Shown here one piece after another: positions 42,813-51,510 of a DNA stretch of 64,000 nucleotides. The notes beneath the pieces were generated by a model. It saw only the letters and a program-made list of their open reading frames with translations. It was not told where the DNA came from and did no database searches. Source of the DNA: Spirosoma panaciterrae DSM 21099. Lineage in GTDB: Bacteria; Bacteroidota; Bacteroidia; Cytophagales; Spirosomataceae. The DNA is taken from positions 124,001 through 188,000 of the forward strand of contig NZ_KB893180.1 of the NCBI RefSeq assembly GCF_000374025.1, in the 5' to 3' direction. Both the position numbers and the translations under genes were made by a program. How positions within the stretch are numbered: the first letter of the stretch is position 1; every line of letters begins with the position of its first letter.

Positions 42813-44609
42813 TTACAAGTTCCGCATCCAGACTTCGCGAAGCTGCACCTGTTGAGGGGTTGCCTGTGGATCAACTTCAAAAACGAATTGTTTGACGTTG
42901 GCTTTTTCCTGCATAGTAGCTTCAACCGTGCTGTCCTGCCCATTGCGCCGAACCGTAATTTTGTAGGGATCCCCCCCTTTCAACTGTTTTATATCAGCCT
43001 GAATTTTTGCAACGTTATCCATATTAACGGCAATACCATTGAAGGCAACCCATTCATCATTTTCCTGAATGCCAACCTTTTGAAGCGGCTCAGGCACTTT
43101 CGACAAGACAAATTTGGACCCGTTAAACGAAGCCTTCATGCCCAGGGTTGGTATTTTCTCTCCGGTAGCAATAGCAGGCAAGTACGAAATTCCCAGCTTA
43201 CCATAATAGTCTTTGAACGGTAGGGGTTCGGCGGCTTTCACATAGCGATTAAAGAAGTCAGCAATTTCGGGATAGGTCTTCTTCGTAAAAATGTCGAAGA
43301 ACTCTTTTTCCGGGAACGCCTTGTTCGGACCATATTCCGTGGCCAATTCGTTGATTACCTCCCGCAAGCCCCGCGTTCCGTTCGACAACTCCAGCAGACG
43401 AATATCCAGCAAACCCGCTACAAGTGCCCCACGCGCGTAAATATTCCCATATTGCCGCTGCCCTTCGTCGGTATAACAGGTCAGCCCTAATTTACTCAGG
43501 CTATATGTAGTATCCAGGCTCTTATCGTAAACAATTTTCTGGGTTTGCTCATTCAGGTACGTAGGCAAGTCGATCAGTTTATCGCGCAACTGCATGGCAT
43601 CGCTGGCCCACTCCGTTACGCCTTCGTAAAGCCACAAATGCTCCGAAGGTGTGGGAGTTACGAAATTGAACTGCTGAATGATCTCGCTATGAATATTCAA
43701 CGGCGTGACGACATGGAAAAATTCGTGTGCGGCAATCGACGTCATGTTATCGGCCAGTTTCTTCGAGAACTCTTCCTCCCGAATCACGTATTCTGAACTG
43801 TACGAATGCTCCCAGGCACCCCAGTCCTGATCTTCGAAATGATACAGGAACGTATAGCGTTTTACGGGCAACTGTTTCAGGAACTTCCCGGCGGCCGTCA
43901 GCATCGCCTGCATGTTGTTCAGTAGCTGATCTGATTTGATCTTATCGGTTTTTGAGTAGGTATACACATCTACCTGAGCACCGGCTACTGTCGTGCTGGC
44001 TTTGGTCAATCGACCCAGCAGAATCGGGGAATCGACAATCCGGTCGTAGTTGGCGGCTACGAAATTGCCCTTTTCGTTTTTGTCGAGGGCTGTTCCTACA
44101 GCCCAGTCGGCCGGGTAGTTGAGTTTTACTTCCAGTGGCGTTCCCTGCATACCCGTCGGATACCCGAACACGCCCTGTCCGTTGATGAGTACGTGATCCT
44201 GCTCGATGGAGGTACCGCACATATTGTAGGGCTTGTGCTCGTTCACGGGTGTATCCCAGGTTTCGGCAATACTGTATTGAACCGTCCGCACCTGCGCAGG
44301 TTTGTCCAGTTTCCACTGATTAGTCGAAATCTGTTCCGTTTTCACCTCGCGCCCTTTGGCGTCAAAGGCTTTGAAGGATCGAACATATCGGCCAATATCC
44401 ATAACCTGATAGGTTCCGGGAGCCGTGGAGGCAAACTGATAAACGGCATTCCCATCCGTTAAACCACTGACGTGCAGGGTCACCTTAAACTGGTCATCTG
44501 CCCGGTCGTTGAGGTTCACCTCATAGCGCAAAGGTGTGGTTGGGTCGGCAATCGCTGACTGAAAAAATAAGGCTGCAATAGCCGGCATAAGAAGGTGTAC
44601 GATCTTCAT
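42813..44609 (-). CDS. M61 family metallopeptidase with PDZ domain
   Basis: A 598-residue exported peptidase. A signal peptide (to about 21) is followed by an N-terminal beta domain (TPLRYEVNLNDRADDQFKVT). The zinc motif is HEFFHVVTPLNIHSE, and LWLYEGVTEWASDAM carries the third ligand glutamate. A C-terminal PDZ domain (VGIQENDEWVAFNGIAVNM... GDPYKITVRRNGQ) completes the glycyl-aminopeptidase M61 architecture. Members cleave N-terminal glycine or alanine. It is a single-gene unit. Confidence 0.93.
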   Translation of the reverse strand: MKIVHLLMPAIAALFFQSAIADPTTPLRYEVNLNDRADDQFKVTLHVSGLTDGNAVYQFASTAPGTYQVMDIGRYVRSFKAFDAKGREVKTEQISTNQWKLDKPAQVRTVQYSIAETWDTPVNEHKPYNMCGTSIEQDHVLINGQGVFGYPTGMQGTPLEVKLNYPADWAVGTALDKNEKGNFVAANYDRIVDSPILLGRLTKASTTVAGAQVDVYTYSKTDKIKSDQLLNNMQAMLTAAGKFLKQLPVKRYTFLYHFEDQDWGAWEHSYSSEYVIREEEFSKKLADNMTSIAAHEFFHVVTPLNIHSEIIQQFNFVTPTPSEHLWLYEGVTEWASDAMQLRDKLIDLPTYLNEQTQKIVYDKSLDTTYSLSKLGLTCYTDEGQRQYGNIYARGALVAGLLDIRLLELSNGTRGLREVINELATEYGPNKAFPEKEFFDIFTKKTYPEIADFFNRYVKAAEPLPFKDYYGKLGISYLPAIATGEKIPTLGMKASFNGSKFVLSKVPEPLQKVGIQENDEWVAFNGIAVNMDNVAKIQADIKQLKGGDPYKITVRRNGQDSTVEATMQEKANVKQFVFEVDPQATPQQVQLREVWMRNL

Positions 44610-44920
44610 GTACTTTACTATTCGATTGATGAAGGACGATTTACTGTAGTTAAATGTATTCGTTTATAACGTCCTTTCCGGTTTGATTTGATATCGGTTG
44701 GTTGCTAAAACTTGTTAAGAAGTAGCAAGATACAGCAAGTCAACGGCCTTATAAAATGGCCTGTTCGTTAACGGAAGTATGAGGGGATGGATGGCAAGTT
44801 TTCTTTTCGGCACCTTATACTGCCGTTTTATGTTCGGCATTAACAAACACTGCAGTTTCGCTTTTTTAATTTAAATTCATACCTTTAACATAAATTAAGT
44901 TACATAACCAGCTAAACATC
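44610..44920. other. 311-base AT-rich intergenic region
   Basis: No coding sequence is seen. The right end holds a promoter-like site for the small two-gene module. The region is clearly more AT-rich than its neighbours, consistent with recent acquisition of that module. Confidence 0.5.
44856..44887 (+). promoter_or_regulatory. Possible promoter of the two-gene module
   Basis: TTTC at 44856-44859 and TACCTTTA at 44880-44887 are separated by 20 bases and approximate the Bacteroidota -33 (TTTG) and -7 (TAnnTTTG) boxes. The ATG at 44921 lies about 33 bases downstream. Confidence 0.4.
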
Positions 44921-45076
44921 ATGGCAACGACAGTAGAACGCCCGAAAAACATCGCCAAACAGATGTTAGAGCGCAAAAAGCTAATCGAAGAATATTTTAA
45001 AAGTGGAGATGAGTCAAAAAAACCAGCCGGAGTCAAATTCGTCAAACCCTTTACCATACCCACTGAGGAGCGTTGA
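44921..45076 (+). CDS. 51-residue basic protein, antitoxin-like position
   Basis: The reading frame ATG 44921 to TGA 45076 gives MATTVERPKNIAKQMLERKK, then LIEEYFKSGDESKKPAGVKF and a short tail. It is highly charged, with a predicted N-terminal helix and a disordered proline/lysine tail (KPAGVKFVKPFTIPTEER), the general build of a small type II antitoxin or DNA-binding adaptor. It overlaps the next gene by 68 bases in another frame, so translation is coupled. No family is recognised and antitoxin function is inference only. Confidence 0.55.
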   Translation: MATTVERPKNIAKQMLERKKLIEEYFKSGDESKKPAGVKFVKPFTIPTEER

Positions 45077-45500
45077 AGATGGCTTAATTTTCGTTACTGA
45101 GCTTGGCGTGACCTATAAGATAGGCTTTGCTGATGATTCAGTTTATGTATCGGAATCGTCATTTGCGCATGAAGTATTCTCGTTTTCAATAACTCCTATA
45201 GCTGGTCAGGTCAGGCAAAAAGATCCACGTGTTGAACAAACTGTTATTAGAGCCATCCTTTTAACGTTTGATACTTTGCCTGATGCTGTTATCAATTATG
45301 TTTGTAGCCTGGACAATGATCAGCAAATAGCGCGAAGCCGATTATTCCATAGATGGTACCTTAAGGCGGGCACCACTCACTTTATCAAGCTTGATTTTAC
45401 AGATCACGAAAACAGAATTTATACCTCAGTCCTTTTTCGAAGTAACCACCCGGCAGAAGCAGAAATACGGAATCTTTTTGCAGAATCCTTCACAAAATAG
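45009..45500 (+). CDS. DUF6169-like protein, second gene of a two-gene module
   Basis: About 163 residues from the ATG at 45009. The sequence pattern (NPLPYPLRSVEDGLIFVTEL, GVTYKIGFADDSVYVSESSF, HRWYLKAGTTHFIKLDFTDH, RIYTSVLFRSNHP) resembles the small Bacteroidota family DUF6169, which I recall only by its general appearance. It is mixed alpha/beta with no signal or membrane helix. Codon use and base composition are more AT-rich than the surroundings. With the overlapping 51-residue gene it forms a compact pair. Its stop abuts the stop of a convergent MFS gene. Confidence 0.6.
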   Translation: MSQKNQPESNSSNPLPYPLRSVEDGLIFVTELGVTYKIGFADDSVYVSESSFAHEVFSFSITPIAGQVRQKDPRVEQTVIRAILLTFDTLPDAVINYVCSLDNDQQIARSRLFHRWYLKAGTTHFIKLDFTDHENRIYTSVLFRSNHPAEAEIRNLFAESFTK

Positions 45501-46817
45501 CTATTCCTCCACAACCGATTCAACAGCCTGGCTTTGGTAATTTTCGGACAATAGCCGATACGCGCGGGAACGCATGGCCAGGATCGTAATCAGCAAGCCA
45601 ATCAGCCCCGTTACGGTAAACAACAAAGCCAGACCCCGGTCTTTACCCGTACCAAACCAACCGCCAATCAGATCAACGCCCGCGCCGGTAGTCATAAATG
45701 GAATGAATACATACTGCGCAATGGGGCCAATCATAAACGCGGTTATAGGTGAGGCAGCCTCTTCTACACTCTGGGCAAACCCAAATACCCGCCCCTGCCT
45801 TTCGGGCGGTACCAACTTCTGAAGGATCGTCTGTTCAGCCGCTTCCACAACCGGAATCAGACACAGATAGGTAAACATGCCAATGGCCAGCAAAATAATC
45901 GATGCCTGAATGGTAAAGAATACGCACAACGTCCACATAATGATGTTGCTGATGAAAAGGGTTCGAAGCGGCTGCTTACCCAAACCAACACGAGCCACGA
46001 CTAACCCGCCGATGATAAAGCCCAGACTCAGAACTCCCCATAAGATTCCCCACGTTTGCACGGTCACTAACGATAGCCCATACGCATCCATCAACGACAT
46101 AAAGACCCCGCCCAGGAAGTTGTTAAACATGTTGAAGAAGATAAGTGCAAACAGCCCCTGACTCCCCCGCAACACCCGTATCGTTCCGGGAATATCAATG
46201 TGTTTGGTTTGCCCGTCCACATGCGCAATCCCTTGCTCGGGTATAGTAAGCAAAAGGAGATGCGTGGCTGCCACCAGGGTAAGGGCAATAGCCAGCACCA
46301 GCATCCAGAATACACCCAAAAACCCGATAATCAATCCGCTGAAGATCGATGCCACCAGAAACGACACCCCGTTGACCGTACCGACCAAGCCGTTGGCTTT
46401 ATCCCGGCCTTCTTCGGGAATCAACACTGTAATCAGCGTTGATAAGGCAATCGAACGAATATTTCCAGCAATGGCCCCCATTAATGATACCACCACAAAG
46501 GCCCACAGAATCGGACTGGATGGATTCGTAAACACAGCTTGTGGGGTGGTTAAATAAATGGTCAGCGCCAGCACATAGAGTCCGAGCGAGGCCAGACTTG
46601 ATAGAAACATGGCTCGCTTCTTTTTGTATCGGTCGACCAGGGAGCCCAGAAAAAAGCCCGAAAGGGCTACTGTACCCGAATAAACCCCTGCCATGACGGA
46701 CGTTGCCACCACCGATTTGGTTTCCAGATACACCCAGAAGGTAACGGCAAACCAAACCGAGTTATTCGTTAGGGAAGCCGTTAGCGAATTGGCGAGTACG
46801 GCATAAAATGTTCTCAT
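45501..46817 (-). CDS. MFS transporter
   Basis: A 438-residue transporter with twelve helices (the first at LANSLTASLTNNSVWFAVTF). The loop motif GSLVDRYKKKRAMFLSSL is the MFS signature, and EAAEQTILQKLVPPERQGRVFG is typical of the EntS/MacB-like drug or siderophore exporters. Its stop lies immediately next to the stop of the DUF6169-like gene (TAG/CTA share 45498-45503). The substrate is unknown. Confidence 0.87.
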   Translation of the reverse strand: MRTFYAVLANSLTASLTNNSVWFAVTFWVYLETKSVVATSVMAGVYSGTVALSGFFLGSLVDRYKKKRAMFLSSLASLGLYVLALTIYLTTPQAVFTNPSSPILWAFVVVSLMGAIAGNIRSIALSTLITVLIPEEGRDKANGLVGTVNGVSFLVASIFSGLIIGFLGVFWMLVLAIALTLVAATHLLLLTIPEQGIAHVDGQTKHIDIPGTIRVLRGSQGLFALIFFNMFNNFLGGVFMSLMDAYGLSLVTVQTWGILWGVLSLGFIIGGLVVARVGLGKQPLRTLFISNIIMWTLCVFFTIQASIILLAIGMFTYLCLIPVVEAAEQTILQKLVPPERQGRVFGFAQSVEEAASPITAFMIGPIAQYVFIPFMTTGAGVDLIGGWFGTGKDRGLALLFTVTGLIGLLITILAMRSRAYRLLSENYQSQAVESVVEE

Positions 46818-46997
46818 GATACCCGATTATACCAAGTTTTTCGCAAACGTAGAGCCAAACAGAGGGATTCCTATGTCGCCAGATGCGATCCAGTTAAAAG
46901 ACAGAAAATAGTACAGCGTATATGAAACTATTCTTCCAGTAGCCCGTCTAAGCTACTACTTACGAAAGCAATTAGTTCACAATCAACCTTTACGATC

Positions 46998-47300
46998 ATG
47001 AAAAAAAACACACCCATGCTGCAGGAAGAACTCGACGTTTTCCGGGCAAAAATCAAAACAATGATTCACCAGTTGTATCGTGCGAACGTAACGAACCGAA
47101 ACGGTGAAGTAATGGCTGAAGTTGCCCTGACGGAAGAATGGGAATATGAGGGCCAGGAATTAAACGCGATTACAGAGCAGGGACTGGCGTATATGGTCGA
47201 TAATACGATTGATGAACTTTTCACCTGGGATGACCTGGAAACCGAATCCCTTATTGAAGTTGTGCAGATTCTGGAAGAAAGGGAATTTGTTGACTGCTAA
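46998..47300 (+). CDS. Small acidic protein of unknown function
   Basis: A 100-residue soluble protein with many acidic residues, especially the C-terminal half (DNTIDELFTWDDLETESLIE... EEREFVDC). It starts at ATG 46998 after a 180-base upstream region. There is no signal sequence, membrane helix or recognised motif. The clean start, length and strong terminator immediately after support a real gene. Confidence 0.6.
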   Translation: MKKNTPMLQEELDVFRAKIKTMIHQLYRANVTNRNGEVMAEVALTEEWEYEGQELNAITEQGLAYMVDNTIDELFTWDDLETESLIEVVQILEEREFVDC

Positions 47301-47301
47301 C

Positions 47302-47344
47302 GTGAACTCCCCCTAACCAATTCTGTTAGGGGGAGTTCACTTTT
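47302..47344. terminator. Perfect 16-bp stem-loop between convergent genes
   Basis: GTGAACTCCCCCTAAC (47302-47317) is exactly complementary to 47325-47340 around a seven-base loop, followed by TTTTA on the plus strand. It serves the acidic protein gene and possibly the convergent VOC gene. Confidence 0.9.
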
Positions 47345-47379
47345 ATACCATCAGCAGGGCTGGTACGGGTACTGTTCTG

Positions 47380-47814
47380 TTACGAAACGCGGGCTTCGGC
47401 GGCTGGTTGCTCCTGTTGAATCGCGCTGGGGTCCATATAAAAGACCTCCCACAAGTGCCCGTCCAGATCCTGATACCCATGACCATACATAAAGCCCCGA
47501 TCATCGGGCTCACTGGGCGTGGTAGCACCAGCCGCAACCGCTTTGCGCACAAGTTCATCGACATCTTCCCGGCTATCGGCCGACAGGCAGATGATGGCTT
47601 CAGCGGTTTTTGTGGTATCCGCGATTTCTTTCTTTGAAAAGCCTTTGAAGAATGGCTCAACCAGCAGCATGACGTAAATATCCTCACTGATAATCATGCA
47701 GGTAGCGTTCTCGTCGGTAAACTGAGGATTGAAGGTATAGCCTACCTGCGTGAAGAATTCGACGGATTTTTGCAGGTTTTTAACGGGCAGATTTACAAAA
47801 ATTTTCGTTGCCAT
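47380..47814 (-). CDS. VOC family (glyoxalase/bleomycin-resistance-like) protein
   Basis: About 144 residues from the ATG at 47814 (MATKIFVNLPVKNLQKSVEF), preferred over an in-frame start 30 bases upstream. The VOC fold is visible as paired beta-alpha-beta modules: FFTQVGYTFNPQFTDENATC, ISEDIYVMLLVEPFF, and the second module VDELVRKAVAAGATTPSEPD followed by GHGYQDLDGHLWEVFYMD. The conserved glutamate near the end (HLWEVF) is a usual metal ligand. The substrate is unknown. Confidence 0.88.
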   Translation of the reverse strand: MATKIFVNLPVKNLQKSVEFFTQVGYTFNPQFTDENATCMIISEDIYVMLLVEPFFKGFSKKEIADTTKTAEAIICLSADSREDVDELVRKAVAAGATTPSEPDDRGFMYGHGYQDLDGHLWEVFYMDPSAIQQEQPAAEARVS

Positions 47815-48159
47815 GTGTATTAGTGTTTGCTGTTTACACAACAAAAATACACCGAAAAGCGACCATCGGAGGAGGGCAAATGCGGCAATAACCGGGTCGA
47901 TTGCGGCAACCTTTCAGCGCCGAATTTTACTCTTTATTTTGTAGGAACCAGCATCTCCAGAATCCATCATCTATCCTCAGCGAACCTTGCGATGCCATTG
48001 TACAATACCCAACAAACCTGTCAACCATCCTTCATAGCCAACAAGTAGTTTTGTAGTATCGGGTCGGGTGTGTACGGGTATTGGTATAAAGACGAGGAGG
48101 GCGTAATAGGAGTTGCAGACGCATATTTTCTCCTATACGCCCTCCTTACCAGAGTATGA
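47815..48159. other. 345-base intergenic region
   Basis: No convincing gene is present. It contains the upstream region of the leftward VOC gene and, at 48095-48146, the second copy of the stem-loop repeat. A TAGTTTTG at 48046-48053 resembles a -7 box on the plus strand, but no gene or -33 box accompanies it. Confidence 0.5.
48095..48146. repeat. Stem-loop repeat with conserved loop, copy 2
   Basis: AGGAGGGCGTAATAGGAG (48095-48112) pairs with CTCCTATACGCCCTCCT (48130-48146), with one bulged base. The 17-base loop TTGCAGACGCATATTTT matches the loop of the 6048-6120 repeat (TTGTTGACACATCTTTCT) at most positions, and both have TAGGAG/CTCCTA at the inner stem. It lies between the VOC and DUF1080 genes. 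Confidence 0.7.
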
Positions 48160-48951
48160 TTAAAAATCCGTATTCGCAGCTTTCAGTTCGATTGGCTTAA
48201 TCCAGATGTTGCGGTAGAATACGTCATGGCCTTCGGCCTGTAGTTTCAAGCCGCCGGGTGTATCGGTAATGCCTTTGCCGCCGTCGTTCCCACCATCGAT
48301 CCCCGAGTTAGGCCCACCCCATACCTGACTGATTTTCTGGTTTTTATGAACTTTCTTACCATTGAAGTACATAGTCACCATAGCCGGTTCCACCCGCTTC
48401 CCATTCTCGAAACGAGCGGCCCGAAACTGAATATCATACGCATTCCACTTTCCAACTCCGTTGTAGGCATAGTAGGGCGATGGAGTTTCGTTGATCACTG
48501 CGCCCAGACCATGACTGGTTGTGTCGCCATCGAGTACCTGAATTTCGTAGCGATTCTGTAAATACACACCGCTGTTGCCACCAGGTTTGCTGATGTAGAA
48601 CTCTATGTGCAAACGAAAATCGCGGAAGGTTTCTTTGGTAACGATGTCGGCAGAGCCATACTTTCCGCCCGCAGCAGCCGGGTCATTGGTATTCATGACG
48701 GTACCCGGCCCGGCCGGATCTTTCTCTATTTTCCACTTTATGGGCAATGTGGCCGCCAACCGTGGGCCTTCCCAATACGTCCACTTTTCATCAAGCATTT
48801 TGCGGGAACCATCAAACAACACTTCAGCGCCTTTAGCGGGTTTGGCCCCTACCCCAATTTGGGCCAGCGCCTGAGTAACCACAAGCCCAACCAAAGCCGT
48901 GGATAACAGAACCTGATGAATACTGGGTGATTTTAAGGCAATGCGTTTCAT
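48160..48951 (-). CDS. DUF1080 (3-keto-disaccharide hydrolase-like) secreted protein
   Basis: About 263 residues from the ATG at 48951, which begins a signal peptide; the first 11 residues of a longer frame are dropped. The domain is a concanavalin-like jelly roll: GAEVLFDGSRKMLDEKWTYW, DFRLHIEFYISKPGGNSGVY, QNRYEIQVLDG, GKWNAYDIQFRAARFENGKR, and the closing QAEGHDVFYRNIWIKPIEL. These proteins are abundant in Bacteroidota and Planctomycetota, where some hydrolyse 3-keto-glucosides. The substrate is not known here. Confidence 0.9.
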   Translation of the reverse strand: MKRIALKSPSIHQVLLSTALVGLVVTQALAQIGVGAKPAKGAEVLFDGSRKMLDEKWTYWEGPRLAATLPIKWKIEKDPAGPGTVMNTNDPAAAGGKYGSADIVTKETFRDFRLHIEFYISKPGGNSGVYLQNRYEIQVLDGDTTSHGLGAVINETPSPYYAYNGVGKWNAYDIQFRAARFENGKRVEPAMVTMYFNGKKVHKNQKISQVWGGPNSGIDGGNDGGKGITDTPGGLKLQAEGHDVFYRNIWIKPIELKAANTDF

Positions 48952-49018
48952 ACGAGAGAGCAACGGATTTATATACCCTACCATAAGCCGCCAATTGGGT
49001 GTATTTACCCGTCGCTAC

Positions 49019-49810
49019 TCAGTTTACAGTCTTATTGGTAGCCAGCGGGTTCTGACGGAAGATTTCTTCCAGCCGCGCAAACAGGGCCGGGTGTTTTTCC
49101 TGTAGCAGATCGGGCCGTTTGAAAAAATATTCCGACACCACGGCAAAGAACTCGGCTTCGTTTGTAACGCCATACGGATTAATGTCCGACTGGTTGGCTC
49201 TGATATCGTGAATACTTTTATGAATAAGTTGTAGCCAGGGTTTACTATGATCTTTCGGAAGCAAATACTCGGGTAGGCCATCCGTGGCTCCGTCTACCTT
49301 ATCCAGCAGGTGTACAAACTCATGAATCCCTGTATTGTCTTTACTGGTTTTGTTGTCAAAACCTTCGTGTAAAGCTGGTTTCGACAAAACCATTGTGCTT
49401 TGTAAGGCCCCGCCCTCACCAACCATGCCCAATATCATTCGATTATCACCCTCTGTCTGATAGTCTTCGTTGAATCGATCGGCATACAGCAGCACGTTTG
49501 TAAGCGGATAATACCAATCCGTAAATCCGAATATGGGTATAATAGCACTACTGGCAACCAGTACTTTATCCAGTTCATCGACGGTAGTGCCTACACCTTC
49601 TATCCGAGCGGTACTCAAAAAATGAGCTACCCGCTTGTCAAACTCTTTCTTTCGGTCATCAGTCAGTGCCCGATAATAAGCCACGTGCTGCTGAAGCAGT
49701 TGGCTATATGTCGCATCAGGTGTTACAGGCTCTATAGCCCGGGGTCTGGCATATTGCCAGATGAGCCAGCCGAATAATAGTAAAACAGGTACACTTATCA
49801 GAAAAACCAT
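49019..49810 (-). CDS. MtfA-like zinc peptidase
   Basis: A 263-residue protein with an N-terminal membrane helix (VPVLLLFGWLIWQYA). The peptidase core reads HFLSTARIEGVGTTVDELDK, GIHEFVHLLDKVDGATDGLP (HEFVH zinc site) and NEAEFFAVVSEYFFKRPDLL with the third ligand. E. coli MtfA is a cytosolic aminopeptidase that binds the glucose-PTS regulator Mlc; here a membrane anchor is present and no Mlc homologue is in sight. The family assignment is firm, the role is not. Confidence 0.88.
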   Translation of the reverse strand: MVFLISVPVLLLFGWLIWQYARPRAIEPVTPDATYSQLLQQHVAYYRALTDDRKKEFDKRVAHFLSTARIEGVGTTVDELDKVLVASSAIIPIFGFTDWYYPLTNVLLYADRFNEDYQTEGDNRMILGMVGEGGALQSTMVLSKPALHEGFDNKTSKDNTGIHEFVHLLDKVDGATDGLPEYLLPKDHSKPWLQLIHKSIHDIRANQSDINPYGVTNEAEFFAVVSEYFFKRPDLLQEKHPALFARLEEIFRQNPLATNKTVN

Positions 49811-49867
49811 TGTGCAAAATTGCCTCCAGGCTGGTTATAGCGAGCGAATAAGTCAGCGTAAGGCGGT

Positions 49868-51256
49868 TTATAACTGTTTGATTTTTAAACCAACCTGCGA
49901 CTCGACCTTAATCAGAGCCTGAATCCCATCGGGCCGTATGGCTATCTTCTGAGGAGTAAACCGAAACGCATGAATGTCCAGATCGGTCTTTTTCCCAGCT
50001 CCTCCTTTTTGGAACGCATCCTCGATCTTATGCGGAAACTGAGCAATGTCGTCGGCCAGCCGAATGGTTAGCAATTCCTTTAACAAGAGTTGTAAAGGCT
50101 TGTGCCAGACAGGTTTGGTACTCCTGGCCAGTACGTTGCTGGTTTGGGCATCGAAATCCAGATTGGGCACTTTCAAGGTATTGGTCAACGTATCGAACTC
50201 GGGCCGCCCCCGCAGATAAACCGGCCCATCGACCAATCCATCCATATCGACTTTCACAATCAAACTGTGTTGTGCCCCATAAACCGATACACCCTTCAGC
50301 GTAACCGAACCCAACGCCATTTTTTTAGGCTGCCTGCTTATTGTAAGTTTCATAATCCGGTTAATATCGGCATAGGGAATGAAACTCATCAGGTGTAAAT
50401 CGGATACCTGTGAAACCGTATCGCGTTTCTGTAGCCGGGGTAGCGCTGTTTTTGGATGTACGGGCGGGCTGGGTTTCAGTTCGGTTTTTGTCCGAAAGGC
50501 CATTCGGATATGGGTCGTCAACTGGTGAGCGTCACCCGTAACAGGGCCAGCCGCTACACTAACGGGTATTGGCACCAGCCACAGACCATAATCGCGGTCA
50601 ATGAGTAGCGGCTTTTGTAAGTCATGCCAGATCGGCTTCACCATATTATCGAGCCGCAGATCCCGATGAATGGCCGAATCGATCATGGTTTCGATATCGG
50701 TGCGGTGCTTATCGAGGATGTCCTGGGCAACCTTAGCCAATGAAATTTCCTTCCCCAGCACTCGAAGCTCCGGTTCTTTAATCCAGGTGTAGTCGGTAAA
50801 TTTAGTCCGGCTGTCGAGTCGCCAGTTCGACGTTACACGAATTGGCGTCTGGAAATTGACGTGCAGCGCACAAAATGGCTTTTTAGGCGGGGTCGTATCT
50901 CTGCTAAAGGGCTTGGTAAGCCACATTTGTAATGGTGCCGATAAACGGACTTTCTGGTCGGTATACTGCACCTGAACAGGCCCTAACCGTTTGACCCGAA
51001 AGGACATAATTCCTTTTACTCTACCTTCTTTGGTCTGTTTACCGATCAGTACCGGATCAAGCTCCCGGTTTATTTTTTCCTGAAGTTCGTTCAACTGAAA
51101 AATAATCGGTCCGGCTACATACGACATGGTTTCGGGTATAGGCGGATCGAAGCCTTCGGCCTGCGGAGGCTGGGCTTTTTTAGTTTGGCAATGGCTCAAC
51201 AACAGAACCATTGCCAGGCTGAAACATCCAAGAAGTAGTGATGGTGAATTTGTCAT
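49868..51256 (-). CDS. DUF4403 family lipoprotein
   Basis: About 462 residues from the ATG at 51256, which gives a lipoprotein signal (LAMVLLLSHCQTKK, lipid cysteine near 23); an earlier TTG frame is discounted. The mature part is beta-rich, with repeated motifs of the DUF4403 family (PETMSYVAGPIIFQLNELQE, GIMSFRVKRLGPVQVQYTDQ, YADINRIMKLTISRQPKKM, and the closing FTPQKIAIRPDGI). It is thought to be a tubular lipid-binding-like envelope protein. It stands alone. Confidence 0.78.
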   Translation of the reverse strand: MTNSPSLLLGCFSLAMVLLLSHCQTKKAQPPQAEGFDPPIPETMSYVAGPIIFQLNELQEKINRELDPVLIGKQTKEGRVKGIMSFRVKRLGPVQVQYTDQKVRLSAPLQMWLTKPFSRDTTPPKKPFCALHVNFQTPIRVTSNWRLDSRTKFTDYTWIKEPELRVLGKEISLAKVAQDILDKHRTDIETMIDSAIHRDLRLDNMVKPIWHDLQKPLLIDRDYGLWLVPIPVSVAAGPVTGDAHQLTTHIRMAFRTKTELKPSPPVHPKTALPRLQKRDTVSQVSDLHLMSFIPYADINRIMKLTISRQPKKMALGSVTLKGVSVYGAQHSLIVKVDMDGLVDGPVYLRGRPEFDTLTNTLKVPNLDFDAQTSNVLARSTKPVWHKPLQLLLKELLTIRLADDIAQFPHKIEDAFQKGGAGKKTDLDIHAFRFTPQKIAIRPDGIQALIKVESQVGLKIKQL

Positions 51257-51510
51257 TAACGGACTGAACAAGCAGACTAAAAGGCTCTTGTTCAAGTAGT
51301 AATAACTTCCATTTTTCCGAGTTGTTTTTAGCCGGTCTCAAAAGGCGGCTGGGCCATTGGCCTTCAGCCGGCTGGATAACCTTTTTTTAGATTTATCGCA
51401 TCGAACTGAATCGGACAAAAAGCCGCATTGAAATACGGTACTGGTCAACCCGAGCTGTATGCTATATCAGAGATTTCGGCTATCTTTCTGAGGTTGAATT
51501 TTTTGTTCGT

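Noticed and set aside
48046..48053. TAGTTTTG resembling a Bacteroidota -7 box
   Set aside because: There is no matching -33 box and no plus-strand gene downstream; the next gene is on the opposite strand.
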